A stretch of 64,000 nt of DNA from UTCHB3 sp964625575. Its GTDB lineage: Bacteria > Bacteroidota > Ignavibacteria > Ignavibacteriales > Ignavibacteriaceae. Of this stretch, positions 51,805 through 61,442 are shown piece by piece. The stretch lies in assembly GCA_964625575.1 (NCBI GenBank), contig CAZVBQ010000002.1, positions 310,001 through 374,000 of the forward strand. Reading direction: 5' to 3'. The notes under the pieces were generated by a model, which did not search any database, was not told where the DNA came from, and saw nothing but the letters and a program-made list of their open reading frames with translations. A program made the translations under genes and the position numbers. Every line of letters starts with the position of its first letter. The stretch's first letter is position 1.

Positions 51805-52905
51805 ATGAAATTCCAATCCCTCTTCCTGATCATCCTTGCATTCGCGATAAGCGCGGCGCGCGCCACGGTACCGGATTCATCTGCCCGGGTGATGAAGATC
51901 GATACCCTGACGACTGTGAAGCCGGGGTGGGCGGGCACACCGGTGGATGAGGATGGCAGGTTCGTGAATCATGAATTTCCCTCGCAGCTTGATTTTAATG
52001 CCTTCTTCCTCTGGCAGGCGTGGGGTAACCCTGAAGCTGAAGCGAAAAAGAAAGATACTTTCAGACTTAAAACTGTTAGCGCCTCCGCGTTTCTTAAAAG
52101 CAAAGAGGACGGGATTGTTCTTGTCGGGCACGCCTCTTTTCTGATCCGGATCGGCGGAAAAACGATCATTACCGATCCGATATTCACCGTTCCTTCAATC
52201 CTGCACGTTAGATACTCGAAGCTTCCGTTCAAACCGGAAGAGCTTGTAAACATCGACTACATCTTCCTCTCCCACGACCACAACGACCACTTCGACAGGG
52301 AGACACTTCAACAGATCTACAGGCAAAATCCAAATGTTACAATTCTCACCGGTCTTCGCATGGGCGAGCTGCTTTCGGAGTGGCTTCCTGGCGCAAGGAT
52401 ACTTGAGGCGGGCTGGTACCAGAGGTATAACCTCAGGGATGAGGGGCTGTCGGTTGTCTTCCTCCCCTCAAGGCACTGGTCGCAGCGGGGACCTTTCGAC
52501 CGGAACTACCGTCTTTGGGGCGCGTTCCTGATAAAATCTGGTGACACGCAGATCTACTTCGGCGGTGACTCAGGTTACGGATCACATTTTGAGGAAGTGG
52601 GGCAGCTCTTCGGTGAGATTGACTTCGCGATGATCGGAATTGGTGCCTACAAACCGAGATGGTTCATGCACCAGAATCATACTTCACCTCTGATGGCGTT
52701 AAGGGGGGCGAGGCTCATGAAAGTGAAGAATCTTATCCCGATGCACTATGGAACATTCGCTATGGGGGATGAACCACTCGGCGATCCGCACCGCACGGTT
52801 CAGGCAGAATACGCGAAGCGGAACTACAAATTCAGGCTTCTTTTACCCAATCCGGGAGAAATTATACCATTAAGTGAAAAAAAATCGTCGAAAACTCAGA
52901 AATAA
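51805..52905 (+). CDS. Exported metallo-beta-lactamase-fold hydrolase (NAPE-PLD/UlaG-like)
   Basis: A 366-residue protein with a signal peptide (FQSLFLIILAFAISAARA). The MBL metal motif is FLSHDHNDHFD (HxHxDH), and later ligands are in SRHWSQRG, FGGDSGYG (Asp) and PMHYGTF. The substitution pattern and the WFMHQNHTSP segment match N-acyl-phosphatidylethanolamine phospholipase D-like members. The substrate is probably a lipid or phosphodiester, but this cannot be fixed from sequence. It would act in the periplasm. Confidence 0.88.
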   Translation: MKFQSLFLIILAFAISAARATVPDSSARVMKIDTLTTVKPGWAGTPVDEDGRFVNHEFPSQLDFNAFFLWQAWGNPEAEAKKKDTFRLKTVSASAFLKSKEDGIVLVGHASFLIRIGGKTIITDPIFTVPSILHVRYSKLPFKPEELVNIDYIFLSHDHNDHFDRETLQQIYRQNPNVTILTGLRMGELLSEWLPGARILEAGWYQRYNLRDEGLSVVFLPSRHWSQRGPFDRNYRLWGAFLIKSGDTQIYFGGDSGYGSHFEEVGQLFGEIDFAMIGIGAYKPRWFMHQNHTSPLMALRGARLMKVKNLIPMHYGTFAMGDEPLGDPHRTVQAEYAKRNYKFRLLLPNPGEIIPLSEKKSSKTQK

Positions 52906-53088
52906 TTTTAAAAAACTGCTTGCACATTAAATAATTTGAGTAAATTGGACTCACAGAATAGAATTTTTTCAATCAGAATCAGTTGTCCCCCGTATTGGCA
53001 GTTTTTTACACCGTAGTTTTAATTTCAATGTCAGCCCACTCCTAAGAAGCTTTCCACCCATAGACTATAATTATCCCGTAGTAGAAGA

Positions 53089-55278
53089 ATGAACATCCCT
53101 AATCAAATTACACTCGAGCTTGGCTTACGCAGAGATCAGGTAGATGCCGTTCTTAACCTGTTAAGTGAAGGGGCTACAATTCCCTTCATCGCGAGATATC
53201 GCAAGGAAAGAACCGGAGGTCTCGATGAAGACCAGCTCCGCACAATAGAAGACCGTCTTTCATACCTCAATATGCTTGAGGAGCGAAAGGCTGTTATTCT
53301 TAACAGCATCGAAGAGCAAGGCAAACTCACAGACGAGCTGAAAGCAAAAATCGAAAAAAGCCTCCGTTTACAGGAGCTTGAAGACCTTTACCTCCCGTAC
53401 AGACCAAAGAGAAAAACACGCGGAACTGTCGCCAAGGCGAAGGGTCTCGAGCCGCTGGCGCTGCATATTCTTGACAACCCCCTTGAGAACACAACCCTCG
53501 AAGAATTAGCAACCGCTTATATTAATGAGGATCTCGGCGTGCTCACCGTGGAAGACGCGATACAGGGCGCGAGCGATATCCTCGCTGAGATGATCAGCGA
53601 CGACGCGGAAGTAAGAAAATCGGTGCGTGAATATGTATCGACCGGATCGGTTATCAAGTCAGAACGCTCTGCCGACGCCCCTGTTTCCGATGAAAAGAAT
53701 CTGAAACTCAGGGCAAAAGGTGAACAGGATGTTTACCGCAATTATTACGATTTTAACATAGACATTACAAAGCTTAAACCTTATCAGGTGATGGCGCTTG
53801 ACAGGGGTGAGAGGGAGAAGTTCCTTAAGGTACACTTCGTTATTGAGCCAGATGACGCGCGCGTCAGGATCAAGGAAAGCTACTTTAAGTTTAAAAATTC
53901 AAATTTCGAAGATTTCTTCGACAATGTTGTTTCCGATTCATTCAAAAGGCTGATCTTCCCCTCGATCGAGAGGGAAGTGAGGAATGAAATGGTTTATGAA
54001 GCGGGTCTGCACGCCATCGAAGTGTTTGCAGAGAATCTTCATAACGTTCTCCTCCAGCCACCGCTCGCGGGCAAAATAATAATGGGAATGGATCCCGGTT
54101 TTGCCTCAGGCACGAAGCTCGCCGTTATTGACGAGACTGGAAAGTACATTGAGGGCGCCACGATCTATCCGCACGAGCCTTTCAGCAAGACGGCTGAATC
54201 GGAGAAGATAATGCTCCATCTGATAAAGAAACACAAGGTTGAAGTTATCTCGATCGGCAACGGAACGGCAAGCCGTGAAACCGAGCAGTTCGTATCCGGG
54301 CTGATAAAAAGTTTTTCACTTCCCTGCCAGTATATAATAGTGAATGAGGCGGGAGCCTCTGTCTATTCGGCATCGGAAGTGGCAAAAAAAGAATTCCCTG
54401 ACCTCGAGGCATCGCAGCGGGGCAACATTTCAATAGCAAGAAGACTTCTCGATCCACTCGCTGAATTGGTGAAGATCGACCCGAAATCGATCGGTGTCGG
54501 GCTTTATCAGCACGATGTTGACCAGAAACTTCTCGCGAAGAAACTTGATGATGTTGTCGTAAGTTGCGTGAACTATGTGGGGGTCGATCTTAACACAGCA
54601 TCTTCGTCACTTCTTACCTACGTCTCCGGTCTGAACAAAAGGCTGGCGGACAATATTGTGAAGCACAGAGAAAGCAAAGGCAAGTTCAAGCGTCGTAGTG
54701 AACTTCTTGAAGTGCGGGGTGTCGGAGAAAAGGTGTACGAGCAGTGCGCCGGATTTCTGAAGATCCCTGACGGGGAAGAACCACTGGACAATACATTTAT
54801 TCACCCCGAATCATATGAAGCCACCCACAAGTTGCTTGACATGGTTAACCTGAAGCCTTCAGAATTGAAGGAGACGGGCGGGGCAATCGATTTTTACCTA
54901 AACAAGATTGGTCTTAAGAAGCTATCGAATCAAATAGAAATTGGTGAGATGACGCTTCAGGACATAATCGAAAACATCAAAAAACCGGGGCGTGATCCTA
55001 GAGAAGAATTACCCCCACCAATCCTAAGGAGTGACATAATGAAAATGGAAGATCTGAGACCTGGCATGAAGGTGAAAGGTACCGTAAGAAACGTAGTGGA
55101 TTTCGGTGCGTTCGTTGACATCGGCGTAAAGCAGGATGGTCTCCTCCACATTTCAAAAATGAAAAAAGGTTTTGTAAAAAACCCGAATGAAGTTGTAGCC
55201 GCGGGCGACGTTCTTGATGTAGTTATCACAGACGTTGATCTCGAAAGAAAAAGAATTTCCCTCAGCCTGGTAGACTAA
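53089..55278 (+). CDS. tex: Tex-family RNA-binding transcription accessory protein
   Basis: A 729-residue protein with full Tex layout: N-terminal helical region (PFIARYRKERTGGLDEDQLR), YqgF-like RNase H domain (MGMDPGFASGTKLAVIDETGKY, IGNGTASRETE), helix-hairpin-helix (VGVDLNTASSSLLTYVSGL) and a C-terminal S1 domain from about 650 (LRPGMKVKGTVRNVVDFGAFVDIG). Tex binds nucleic acid and helps transcription and RNA turnover. The start ATG at 53089 follows GTAGAAGA. Confidence 0.95.
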   Translation: MNIPNQITLELGLRRDQVDAVLNLLSEGATIPFIARYRKERTGGLDEDQLRTIEDRLSYLNMLEERKAVILNSIEEQGKLTDELKAKIEKSLRLQELEDLYLPYRPKRKTRGTVAKAKGLEPLALHILDNPLENTTLEELATAYINEDLGVLTVEDAIQGASDILAEMISDDAEVRKSVREYVSTGSVIKSERSADAPVSDEKNLKLRAKGEQDVYRNYYDFNIDITKLKPYQVMALDRGEREKFLKVHFVIEPDDARVRIKESYFKFKNSNFEDFFDNVVSDSFKRLIFPSIEREVRNEMVYEAGLHAIEVFAENLHNVLLQPPLAGKIIMGMDPGFASGTKLAVIDETGKYIEGATIYPHEPFSKTAESEKIMLHLIKKHKVEVISIGNGTASRETEQFVSGLIKSFSLPCQYIIVNEAGASVYSASEVAKKEFPDLEASQRGNISIARRLLDPLAELVKIDPKSIGVGLYQHDVDQKLLAKKLDDVVVSCVNYVGVDLNTASSSLLTYVSGLNKRLADNIVKHRESKGKFKRRSELLEVRGVGEKVYEQCAGFLKIPDGEEPLDNTFIHPESYEATHKLLDMVNLKPSELKETGGAIDFYLNKIGLKKLSNQIEIGEMTLQDIIENIKKPGRDPREELPPPILRSDIMKMEDLRPGMKVKGTVRNVVDFGAFVDIGVKQDGLLHISKMKKGFVKNPNEVVAAGDVLDVVITDVDLERKRISLSLVD

Positions 55279-55291
55279 CATCTTCATTATG

Positions 55292-55327
55292 CCACGAAGG
55301 CACCAAGGTTCCTTAGTGCCTTTGTGG
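55292..55327. terminator. Long hairpin between convergent tex and dienelactone hydrolase genes
   Basis: CCACGAAGGCAC (55292-55303) pairs with GTGCCTTTGTGG (55316-55327) with one G-T pair; the loop contains a further AAGG/CCTT stem. The 36-base hairpin lies 14 bases after the tex stop. Confidence 0.7.
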
Positions 55328-55339
55328 TTGAAGTAAGTT

Positions 55340-56227
55340 CTATTTTCTGCCCAGCAGGTGGGTGGCGATAAACTTCATAGCGAGGTTCTCGGCTTCCTGT
55401 GCCATTTCGGAATTAAATTCCGGGTTGCTCGGGTTAGCGAAGGCGTGTACCGCGTCAAACCATTTGATCTCGTACTTTCTTTTGAAGGTGCGGAAAACCT
55501 TGTCGAAGTTGTTTACCACTTCCCTGTTGATCCATGCGTCTTTTTCTGCAAAGATGCCGAGGAGCGGAGCGGTGAGGATTTTAAGCTTTCCCTTGTCCGT
55601 CTCGGGCATTCCGTAGTACATTACGCAGGCTTTTGCTTGGTTGCCGAGTTTAATTGCAGCCTGCATCGACCAGCCACCACCCATGCACCAGCCGAGTGTG
55701 CCGATCTGGGCGTTGTTTCCGGCGTTCTTTCTGGCAGCCTCGATTATTTTAAAGCCACGGTCTTTGTTGACCTCTTTTGAGTAAATCGCGGCAGTGTCGG
55801 GGCTTGCTGTAACCTTTCCGTCGTAAAGGTCGAGCGCAATTACGTTCAGTTCAGGATACGCGGCGGCATATTTTTCGGCTTCATTCTTGATGTAGTCGTT
55901 CAGTCCCCACCATTCGTGGAAAACAAAAAGCCACTTGTTCGACTTCTTGTCAGCTCTTACAAAGTAAGCGTTCGATTTCGATCTGTCAGAAAGAGTGAGC
56001 GTGATCATTCCTCCGCGACCATTCACTGGCGTGGTTGGAAGTGGAGCTGCATGCGCTGCAACGAAGTTGGGATCATTTGAATTGGAGGCAAACATCGCCA
56101 AAGCGTCGTTCGACTGGGATGCCGTGTGACCGGCTTTGCTGTCGCCGGGTGCTGAGCAGCATGATTCCTGCGCGTATACCCCTCCGGTGAAGAGGAGGAA
56201 GGCAAGAACTACAAGGATCTTCTTCAT
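55340..56227 (-). CDS. Secreted dienelactone hydrolase family protein
   Basis: A 295-residue protein with a signal peptide (KKILVVLAFLLFTGGVYA) and a Cys-bearing start (QESCCSAPG). The fold is dienelactone hydrolase: WLFVFHEWWGLNDYIKNEA, NVIALDLYDGKVT, the nucleophile GWCMGGGWS (Cys as in this family), TAPLLGIFAEKDAWIN with the Asp and DAVHAFANPSNPEF with the His. Periplasmic location is unusual compared with cytoplasmic homologues of catechol pathways, but secreted versions are common in Bacteroidota. Substrate unknown. Confidence 0.9.
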   Translation of the reverse strand: MKKILVVLAFLLFTGGVYAQESCCSAPGDSKAGHTASQSNDALAMFASNSNDPNFVAAHAAPLPTTPVNGRGGMITLTLSDRSKSNAYFVRADKKSNKWLFVFHEWWGLNDYIKNEAEKYAAAYPELNVIALDLYDGKVTASPDTAAIYSKEVNKDRGFKIIEAARKNAGNNAQIGTLGWCMGGGWSMQAAIKLGNQAKACVMYYGMPETDKGKLKILTAPLLGIFAEKDAWINREVVNNFDKVFRTFKRKYEIKWFDAVHAFANPSNPEFNSEMAQEAENLAMKFIATHLLGRK

Positions 56228-56428
56228 ATGAGATTTCCTGTTTTGTGTGATGAATAGTACACTTGAAAAATTTTTCAGGGAGGCTTTCGACTTCCTATAT
56301 AAAGAGAAAAACTTTGTAATTGTCTAAAAAGTTCGTGAAGGGTATATTTCCGGTTGATTTTTCAGTTAAAAGGACTAAACGGCGCGTTCATTTATACCAT
56401 CTCATAAACAATCCGGTCAGTAGCCGTC

Positions 56429-58759
56429 ATGTTTCTTTACCGAAATATTATTCTTCTTTTTTTACTATCCCTGCCGCTTTCTGCCCAGACGACACTTTCG
56501 GGCAGGGTGGTTACCCCAAACGGTGAGCCTCTCGCGGGCTGTGCCGTCTTCATTCAAAAAACCCCGCTCGGTGTTATCACCTCGACAGACGGTAAATTCA
56601 GTTTCGATCTCCCTGCCGGAACGCATGTTCTGCGCGCGCGTCATATTTCATTCAGGGATACCATGCTTGAAGTGGTGACACTTCCCGGGAAGAACGATAC
56701 GGTTCGCGTCGTTCTGACACCGTCTTCGTATCAAGAACAGGAGTTTGTTGTGGTTGGTGAACGGAAAGGGATGGAAAAGGAAACCCTTGAGGCGGAAACC
56801 ATCAGCAATATCCCCACGCTTAATGGTGAAGTGCTGCAAACCGTGAGGATCCTGCCGGGTGTGAAGATGAACAACGAAATGACCTCCGGTTACAACGTGA
56901 GAGGGGGAAGTTTTGACGAGAACCTTATCTATCTGAACGGATTCGAAATATACCGCCCCTTTTTGCTACGGCAGGGCATTGAGGAGAACCAGTCACTCGT
57001 AAATCAAGACCTTGTGAACAGTCTCGATTTTTACGGGGGAGCCTTTCCCGCGGTCTTCGGTGACAAAATGTCTTCCGCGCTGAAGATCAGTTATGGCAGG
57101 AACGGCGCGCCCGGTCTGAGCGGTCTGGTCAGAGCAAATCTTCTTTCAGCGGGTGCCGCGCTTCAATTCTCAAATCCGGAGCTTTCGGCGAGCATCGCGG
57201 GTAGATGGAGCTATCCAAGAATTTTTTCCGCGCAACAGCATACCACCGGTGACTACCGTCCCGACTTCAAAGACGCCCAACTTGATGTGAACTGGCTCCC
57301 CGGAACCAACATTTCAACCCGGTTCTTTCTTCTGAGGGCGAACAACAAGTATGACCTCACCCCTGCCAACTGGACAGGGCACTTCCGTCTTGATGGAGTA
57401 ATTCAGGGAATCGCCGCCGACTACTCCGGCAGTTCAAATTATTCATACAACACCACCCTCGCCGGTGGGAGCGTGAAGTACAGGCTGCACAAAGATCTTT
57501 TGGCGGGCTTGAGCGTTTCGTGGTTCAACATCGCCGAGTCTGAAACCCGTGATCTTTACTCCGATATCTTCCTTATCCCCGACGCTTATTACCCCGAGTA
57601 TCGTGAATACCTTAAAACCGCCACAGAAAAGGGGGAAAATATTCTCGATCTGTCGGTTGTCAGCATAAATCCCGAGTTAATCTGGCTTGTGGGGATGCAC
57701 ACCGTAAAGGCAGGCGCGGAGATCAAACTGGCGAATCTGAAAAACATCTTTTATGAAGAGAAAAGGGAAGTGGGTGTTAACTCGATCCCGGCGGCTCCGG
57801 AGATAACAGGATACTCGATGGGTAAAGACCTGAACAGTTGGTCGGCTTTCATTGATGATGAAATGTCAGTGAATGAAAGGCTTAACATTAATGCCGGGCT
57901 TCGCTTCACTTCCACCGGGTACAACGGCGAAACATTCTGGTCGCCCCGGGCGTCGCTCGAGTACCGGTTTACTGAAAAATTCAGCGTGAACCTGCGCGCG
58001 GGTGTTTACAATCAACCGCCATTCTTCTATGAGCTGAGGAATTTAACACCTGATGAAACCGCTTCGCTCAAGTCGCAAAAGTCGATCCATTATATCGCTG
58101 CCCTGCACTATATCTTCAAAAGAGGGCTTGAAATGCGGGCAGAGTTCTACTACAAACAGCTTGACGACCTGATCCCTGTTGATTTCGACGGGATGCGGAT
58201 ATCTTACGGTAAAACCAACTCTTTTGAGGGGTACGCGCGGGGTTTCGATTTGATGCTCCGTGGTGAAATACAGGAAGGGCTGAACAGTTGGTTTGTCTAC
58301 GGTTACCTCGATAGCGGCGAGCGGCTGAAAGGAAGCAACGCCGGATATGAAAGGCGACTCCTCGATCAGACGCACAACCTTCAGATATTCCTTCAGGACA
58401 AGATAAAGAAGCACCCGAACTGGCAGTCACACTTGAGGTTCGCCGTTTCCACCGGCACCCTTTTCCATCCCCGGAGGGTGGAAGTGGGACCGGACGGCAA
58501 AAACTACCTCGTCGTTGATTATGGCAAGCGATGGGAACTCCCCGTTTACATGAGGGCTGACATGGGACTATCGGCGAAATTCGAGCTTGCGGAGAAAAAA
58601 TTTCTTACCGTGGTTGCCGAAGTGCTTAACGTGTTTAATAACTACAACATAGCGGGTTACTCGTGGTATCAGGTGATCCCGGGCATACGCTCACCACTTC
58701 GCGTTCCACAGATATTTACGGAAAGATTCTTTAACTTTGGAATGGAATTTTCGTTTTAA
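56429..58759 (+). CDS. TonB-dependent receptor with carboxypeptidase-like N-terminal domain
   Basis: A 776-residue outer-membrane receptor. After the signal (NIILLFLLSLPLSAQ) comes a CarboxypepD_reg-like domain (LSGRVVTPNGEPLAGCAVFI, TSTDGKFSFDLPAG), the plug (ISNIPTLNGEVLQTVRILPG, YNVRGGSFDENLIYLNGFEIY) and a barrel ending FFNFGMEFSF. This layout is the common SusC-like/FecA-like pattern of Bacteroidota relatives. No SusD gene is adjacent. The next gene starts 11 bases later. The start ATG at 56429 has no clear Shine-Dalgarno. Confidence 0.9.
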   Translation: MFLYRNIILLFLLSLPLSAQTTLSGRVVTPNGEPLAGCAVFIQKTPLGVITSTDGKFSFDLPAGTHVLRARHISFRDTMLEVVTLPGKNDTVRVVLTPSSYQEQEFVVVGERKGMEKETLEAETISNIPTLNGEVLQTVRILPGVKMNNEMTSGYNVRGGSFDENLIYLNGFEIYRPFLLRQGIEENQSLVNQDLVNSLDFYGGAFPAVFGDKMSSALKISYGRNGAPGLSGLVRANLLSAGAALQFSNPELSASIAGRWSYPRIFSAQQHTTGDYRPDFKDAQLDVNWLPGTNISTRFFLLRANNKYDLTPANWTGHFRLDGVIQGIAADYSGSSNYSYNTTLAGGSVKYRLHKDLLAGLSVSWFNIAESETRDLYSDIFLIPDAYYPEYREYLKTATEKGENILDLSVVSINPELIWLVGMHTVKAGAEIKLANLKNIFYEEKREVGVNSIPAAPEITGYSMGKDLNSWSAFIDDEMSVNERLNINAGLRFTSTGYNGETFWSPRASLEYRFTEKFSVNLRAGVYNQPPFFYELRNLTPDETASLKSQKSIHYIAALHYIFKRGLEMRAEFYYKQLDDLIPVDFDGMRISYGKTNSFEGYARGFDLMLRGEIQEGLNSWFVYGYLDSGERLKGSNAGYERRLLDQTHNLQIFLQDKIKKHPNWQSHLRFAVSTGTLFHPRRVEVGPDGKNYLVVDYGKRWELPVYMRADMGLSAKFELAEKKFLTVVAEVLNVFNNYNIAGYSWYQVIPGIRSPLRVPQIFTERFFNFGMEFSF

Positions 58760-58770
58760 ATGGTTTACCC

Positions 58771-59292
58771 GTGACATCCAACAACAAAGCAGTTGAGCTT
58801 ACTTCCCTATATCCCGACGACGCGGAACCGCTCTCCCTGATCGCCAATAACCCAAATGTAGCCCGTTTTTTAAGAGATTCGTTTCCTCAACCTTACACGG
58901 TTGAGCACGCGGAAGCGTTCATTAAACTGATGAACGAGGGAAATGTGCAGTCAGTCTTTGCCGTCAGATATCAGGGTGAGATAGCAGGTGTCGCGGGTGT
59001 TCACCTTCTTAACGATGTGCAGAGGAAAACATGCGAGATGGGGTTCTGGATCGGTGAATCATTTTGGGGGAAGGGCATTGCTTCTGAAGTATGCCGGCAG
59101 CTTATCCACTTTGCTTTTACATACTACGACATTGTACGTATTCAGGCTGAAGTGGCGTCACCCAACAAGGCTTCAGCCCGCGTGCTAAGAAAAAACGGTT
59201 TCCGGAAAGAAGCCTGCCTCCGCAAAGCCTTTCATAAAGACGGGCACGACTATGATCTGCTGATGTTTGGGATACTCAGAGAAGAAGTGTGA
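58771..59292 (+). CDS. GNAT-family N-acetyltransferase (RimJ/RimL-like)
   Basis: A 173-residue acetyltransferase: LTSLYPDDAEPLSLIANNPNVARFL at the start, VAGVHLLNDVQRKTCEMGFWIGESFWGKGIASEVCRQL with the acetyl-CoA loop (GKGIAS), and ASPNKASARVLRKNGFRKEA, the RimJ/L-type C-terminal motif. It starts at GTG 58771, since the ATG at 58760 is followed by a stop. It is 11 bases past the TonB receptor and may be co-transcribed. Confidence 0.92.
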   Translation: MTSNNKAVELTSLYPDDAEPLSLIANNPNVARFLRDSFPQPYTVEHAEAFIKLMNEGNVQSVFAVRYQGEIAGVAGVHLLNDVQRKTCEMGFWIGESFWGKGIASEVCRQLIHFAFTYYDIVRIQAEVASPNKASARVLRKNGFRKEACLRKAFHKDGHDYDLLMFGILREEV

Positions 59293-59300
59293 AGATTTAG

Positions 59301-59333
59301 TGTGGAGTGTGGAGTATGGAGTGTGGAGTATGG
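59301..59333. repeat. Short-period degenerate repeat tract
   Basis: TGTGGAGTGTGGAGTATGGAGTGTGGAGTATGG: seven-to-eight-base near-repeats (GTGTGGA/GTATGGA). Related in form to 32681-32715. Confidence 0.55.
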
Positions 59334-59364
59334 GCTGAATTGGCTTTTGGGGTTTGGTTGATAG

Positions 59365-59393
59365 AAAAGCCGCCCCGTGTCAGGACGGCTTTT
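59365..59393. terminator. Terminator hairpin between GNAT and prfA
   Basis: AAAAGCCG (59365-59372) pairs with CGGCTTTT (59386-59393), with A tract on one side and T tract on the other. It fits termination of either convergent transcript. The tract 59426-59457 beyond it is a further short-period repeat (AACCACTCACCTCTAACCATTCACC). Confidence 0.7.
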
Positions 59394-59457
59394 AAACTTT
59401 TGGCAGATTTTCAGACCAGCAGGATTAACCACTCACCTCTAACCATTCACCACTAAC

Positions 59458-60534
59458 TCACACTTCCGCCTGCAGTTTCTCAGCCCTGTCGGCGATCTTA
59501 AGTTGTTCGATGAGCTCGTTGAGGTTGCCGTTGATAACGTCACTCAGGTTGTAGAGGGTGAGCCCGATCCTGTGGTCGGTAACCCGGTTCTGAGGGAAGT
59601 TATAAGTTCTGATCTTGTCACTTCTGTCACCACTTTTAACCATGAGTTTGCGCTGCGCGGCGATCTCTGAATTTTGTTCGCTCATTTTAAGGTCGTAGAG
59701 TCGTGCTTTAAGCACTTTAAGAGCTTTTTCACGGTTCTTGAGCTGCGATCTTTCATCCTGGCACTGCACCACGATGCCGGTAGGAAGGTGGGTCATTCTG
59801 ATCGCGGTTTCAACCTTGTTAACGTTCTGACCACCGGCGCCTCCCGAACGGTAAACGTCGATCTTTACATCGTTCATGTTGATGTCAACCGCCACATCCT
59901 CAACTTCGGGAAGTACAGCCACTGAAGCTGCTGAGGTGTGTACCCTGCCCTGTGCTTCGGTCGCGGGAACACGTTGAACACGGTGAACACCGCTCTCCCA
60001 TTTCAGTTCGCCATAAACTCCCGCTCCGGCGATCGAGAGCACGGCTTCCTTTACGCCGCCAAGTCCGCCAGCCTCATTGAAATCGATATACTCCGACTTC
60101 CATCCTTTAATTTCAGCGTACCGCATGTACATTCTAAGGAGGTCGCCGGCAAACAGCCCGGCCTCGTCACCACCTGTGCCGGCGCGGATCTCCATGATCA
60201 CCGATTTGTCGTCATTCGGATCTTTGGGGAGAAGAAGAACCTTGATCTCTTCCTCGAGTGATTCCTTTTGCTCCTTAAGTCCGTCGAGTTCCATTTCAGC
60301 TATCTCGACTAATTCCTGATCGGTCGAGTTTTGCATGATATCCCTTGATTCTTCAAGATCGGAAACTACGCGTGAATATTTCTCGAACACTTCCATTATC
60401 GGAAGGAGTTCGCTCCGTTCCTTGCTTAGGGCTATAAGTTTTTCAGTATCGGCGAGATTGGCTTCATCAGAAAGCTGCTCATTGATACGGTCGAATTTCT
60501 CTTTTATTTTGGTGAGCTTTTCAAAAAAGTTCAT
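59458..60534 (-). CDS. prfA: Peptide chain release factor 1
   Basis: Terminates translation at UAA and UAG. The 358-residue length is normal. The start is the ATG at 60534 (AAGGA five bases upstream); a GTG eight codons earlier is less likely. Domains: N-terminal helices, the PxT-type anticodon-mimic region (RVPATEAQGRVHTSAASV), the catalytic GGAGGQNVNKVE (GGQ), CQDERSQLKNREKALKVLKARL and the C-terminal helix. Confidence 0.97.
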   Translation of the reverse strand: MNFFEKLTKIKEKFDRINEQLSDEANLADTEKLIALSKERSELLPIMEVFEKYSRVVSDLEESRDIMQNSTDQELVEIAEMELDGLKEQKESLEEEIKVLLLPKDPNDDKSVIMEIRAGTGGDEAGLFAGDLLRMYMRYAEIKGWKSEYIDFNEAGGLGGVKEAVLSIAGAGVYGELKWESGVHRVQRVPATEAQGRVHTSAASVAVLPEVEDVAVDINMNDVKIDVYRSGGAGGQNVNKVETAIRMTHLPTGIVVQCQDERSQLKNREKALKVLKARLYDLKMSEQNSEIAAQRKLMVKSGDRSDKIRTYNFPQNRVTDHRIGLTLYNLSDVINGNLNELIEQLKIADRAEKLQAEV

Positions 60535-60605
60535 GTAATCCTTAAAATTTGCAGTCACAAATATACGTAATTTCAGGGGAAGGGTGAGCGAAGAGGAAGT
60601 GAAGT

Positions 60606-61415
60606 TTACCTCGCCAACTTGAGTATCCTTATTGAGCCCGCCAATACCAGACCAAAAACAATTCCGCCAACCACGAGGTCAGGGAACCTTGACCCGGTTG
60701 AGTGAACCATCACCCCCGCGAGGATCACCCCGGCGTTTGCTATAACGTCGTTTGAAGTGAAAATTTTGCTCGCTTGAATGTGGGCCTCGCTGGCGCGTGT
60801 CTTGTTAAGTATTAGAAGTGAAGCCGTGTTACCGGTGAGCGCGAAAAACGAGATGATGATCATTTGAAGGTAATCCGGTGTTTCAACCGGCACAAGGAAC
60901 CTTCTGACCACTTCCACAAAACCGAAGACAGCCAAAATCAATTGAAAATATCCCGCGATCTTCGCGACCCGGTTTTTCCGCGCGAGATGCGAACCAACGG
61001 CCCAAAGAGCGAGTCCGTAAACTATCGCGTCAGCCAATTGGTCAAGTGAATCAGCGACCAATCCCATTGAGCGAGATACAAGACCTGTTACCATCTCAAG
61101 AAGGAAAAAGAAGAAATTGATGGCGAGAACCGCCATAAGCAGTTTTTTCTGGTGCCGTTCTTCCGCGGGAGTGCTGCCGGAAGGGATGTAATTAACGGCT
61201 TCCCCGCTTCCGGTAAGGGATGATCCGAGACCAAGTGAGGCGATCAAATCATTGATTTGACTCGTATCACCTGAATGGATAACTGTCAGTGATCGAGCGG
61301 GAATGTCAAACTTCATCTCAACTATTGAGTTGAGGGGGGCCAGTTTCATTCTGATCATCTGTTCTTCAGAAGGGCAGTCCATCTTGGTGATCTTGAACGT
61401 ATCTTGTTTCATCAT
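60606..61415 (-). CDS. CDF-like cation transporter with HMA-like N-terminus and altered metal site
   Basis: A 269-residue protein. Residues 1-65 form an HMA-like domain with a single Cys (KMDCPSEEQM in place of CxxC). The membrane part has about five spans with the CDF pattern at VADSLDQLADAIVY, where Dx3D occupies the place of the first pair of ligands. In the later span, FTSNDVIANAGVILAG keeps the Asp but has Phe where CDF transporters have the His of the HxxxD pair. A full C-terminal cytoplasmic domain is missing. It may still move a divalent cation, or bind it weakly. It lies between the DUF5522 gene and prfA in the same direction. Confidence 0.75.
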   Translation of the reverse strand: MMKQDTFKITKMDCPSEEQMIRMKLAPLNSIVEMKFDIPARSLTVIHSGDTSQINDLIASLGLGSSLTGSGEAVNYIPSGSTPAEERHQKKLLMAVLAINFFFFLLEMVTGLVSRSMGLVADSLDQLADAIVYGLALWAVGSHLARKNRVAKIAGYFQLILAVFGFVEVVRRFLVPVETPDYLQMIIISFFALTGNTASLLILNKTRASEAHIQASKIFTSNDVIANAGVILAGVMVHSTGSRFPDLVVGGIVFGLVLAGSIRILKLAR

Positions 61416-61442
61416 GCCTGTATTTCTGTCCCTCTGCTCTCT

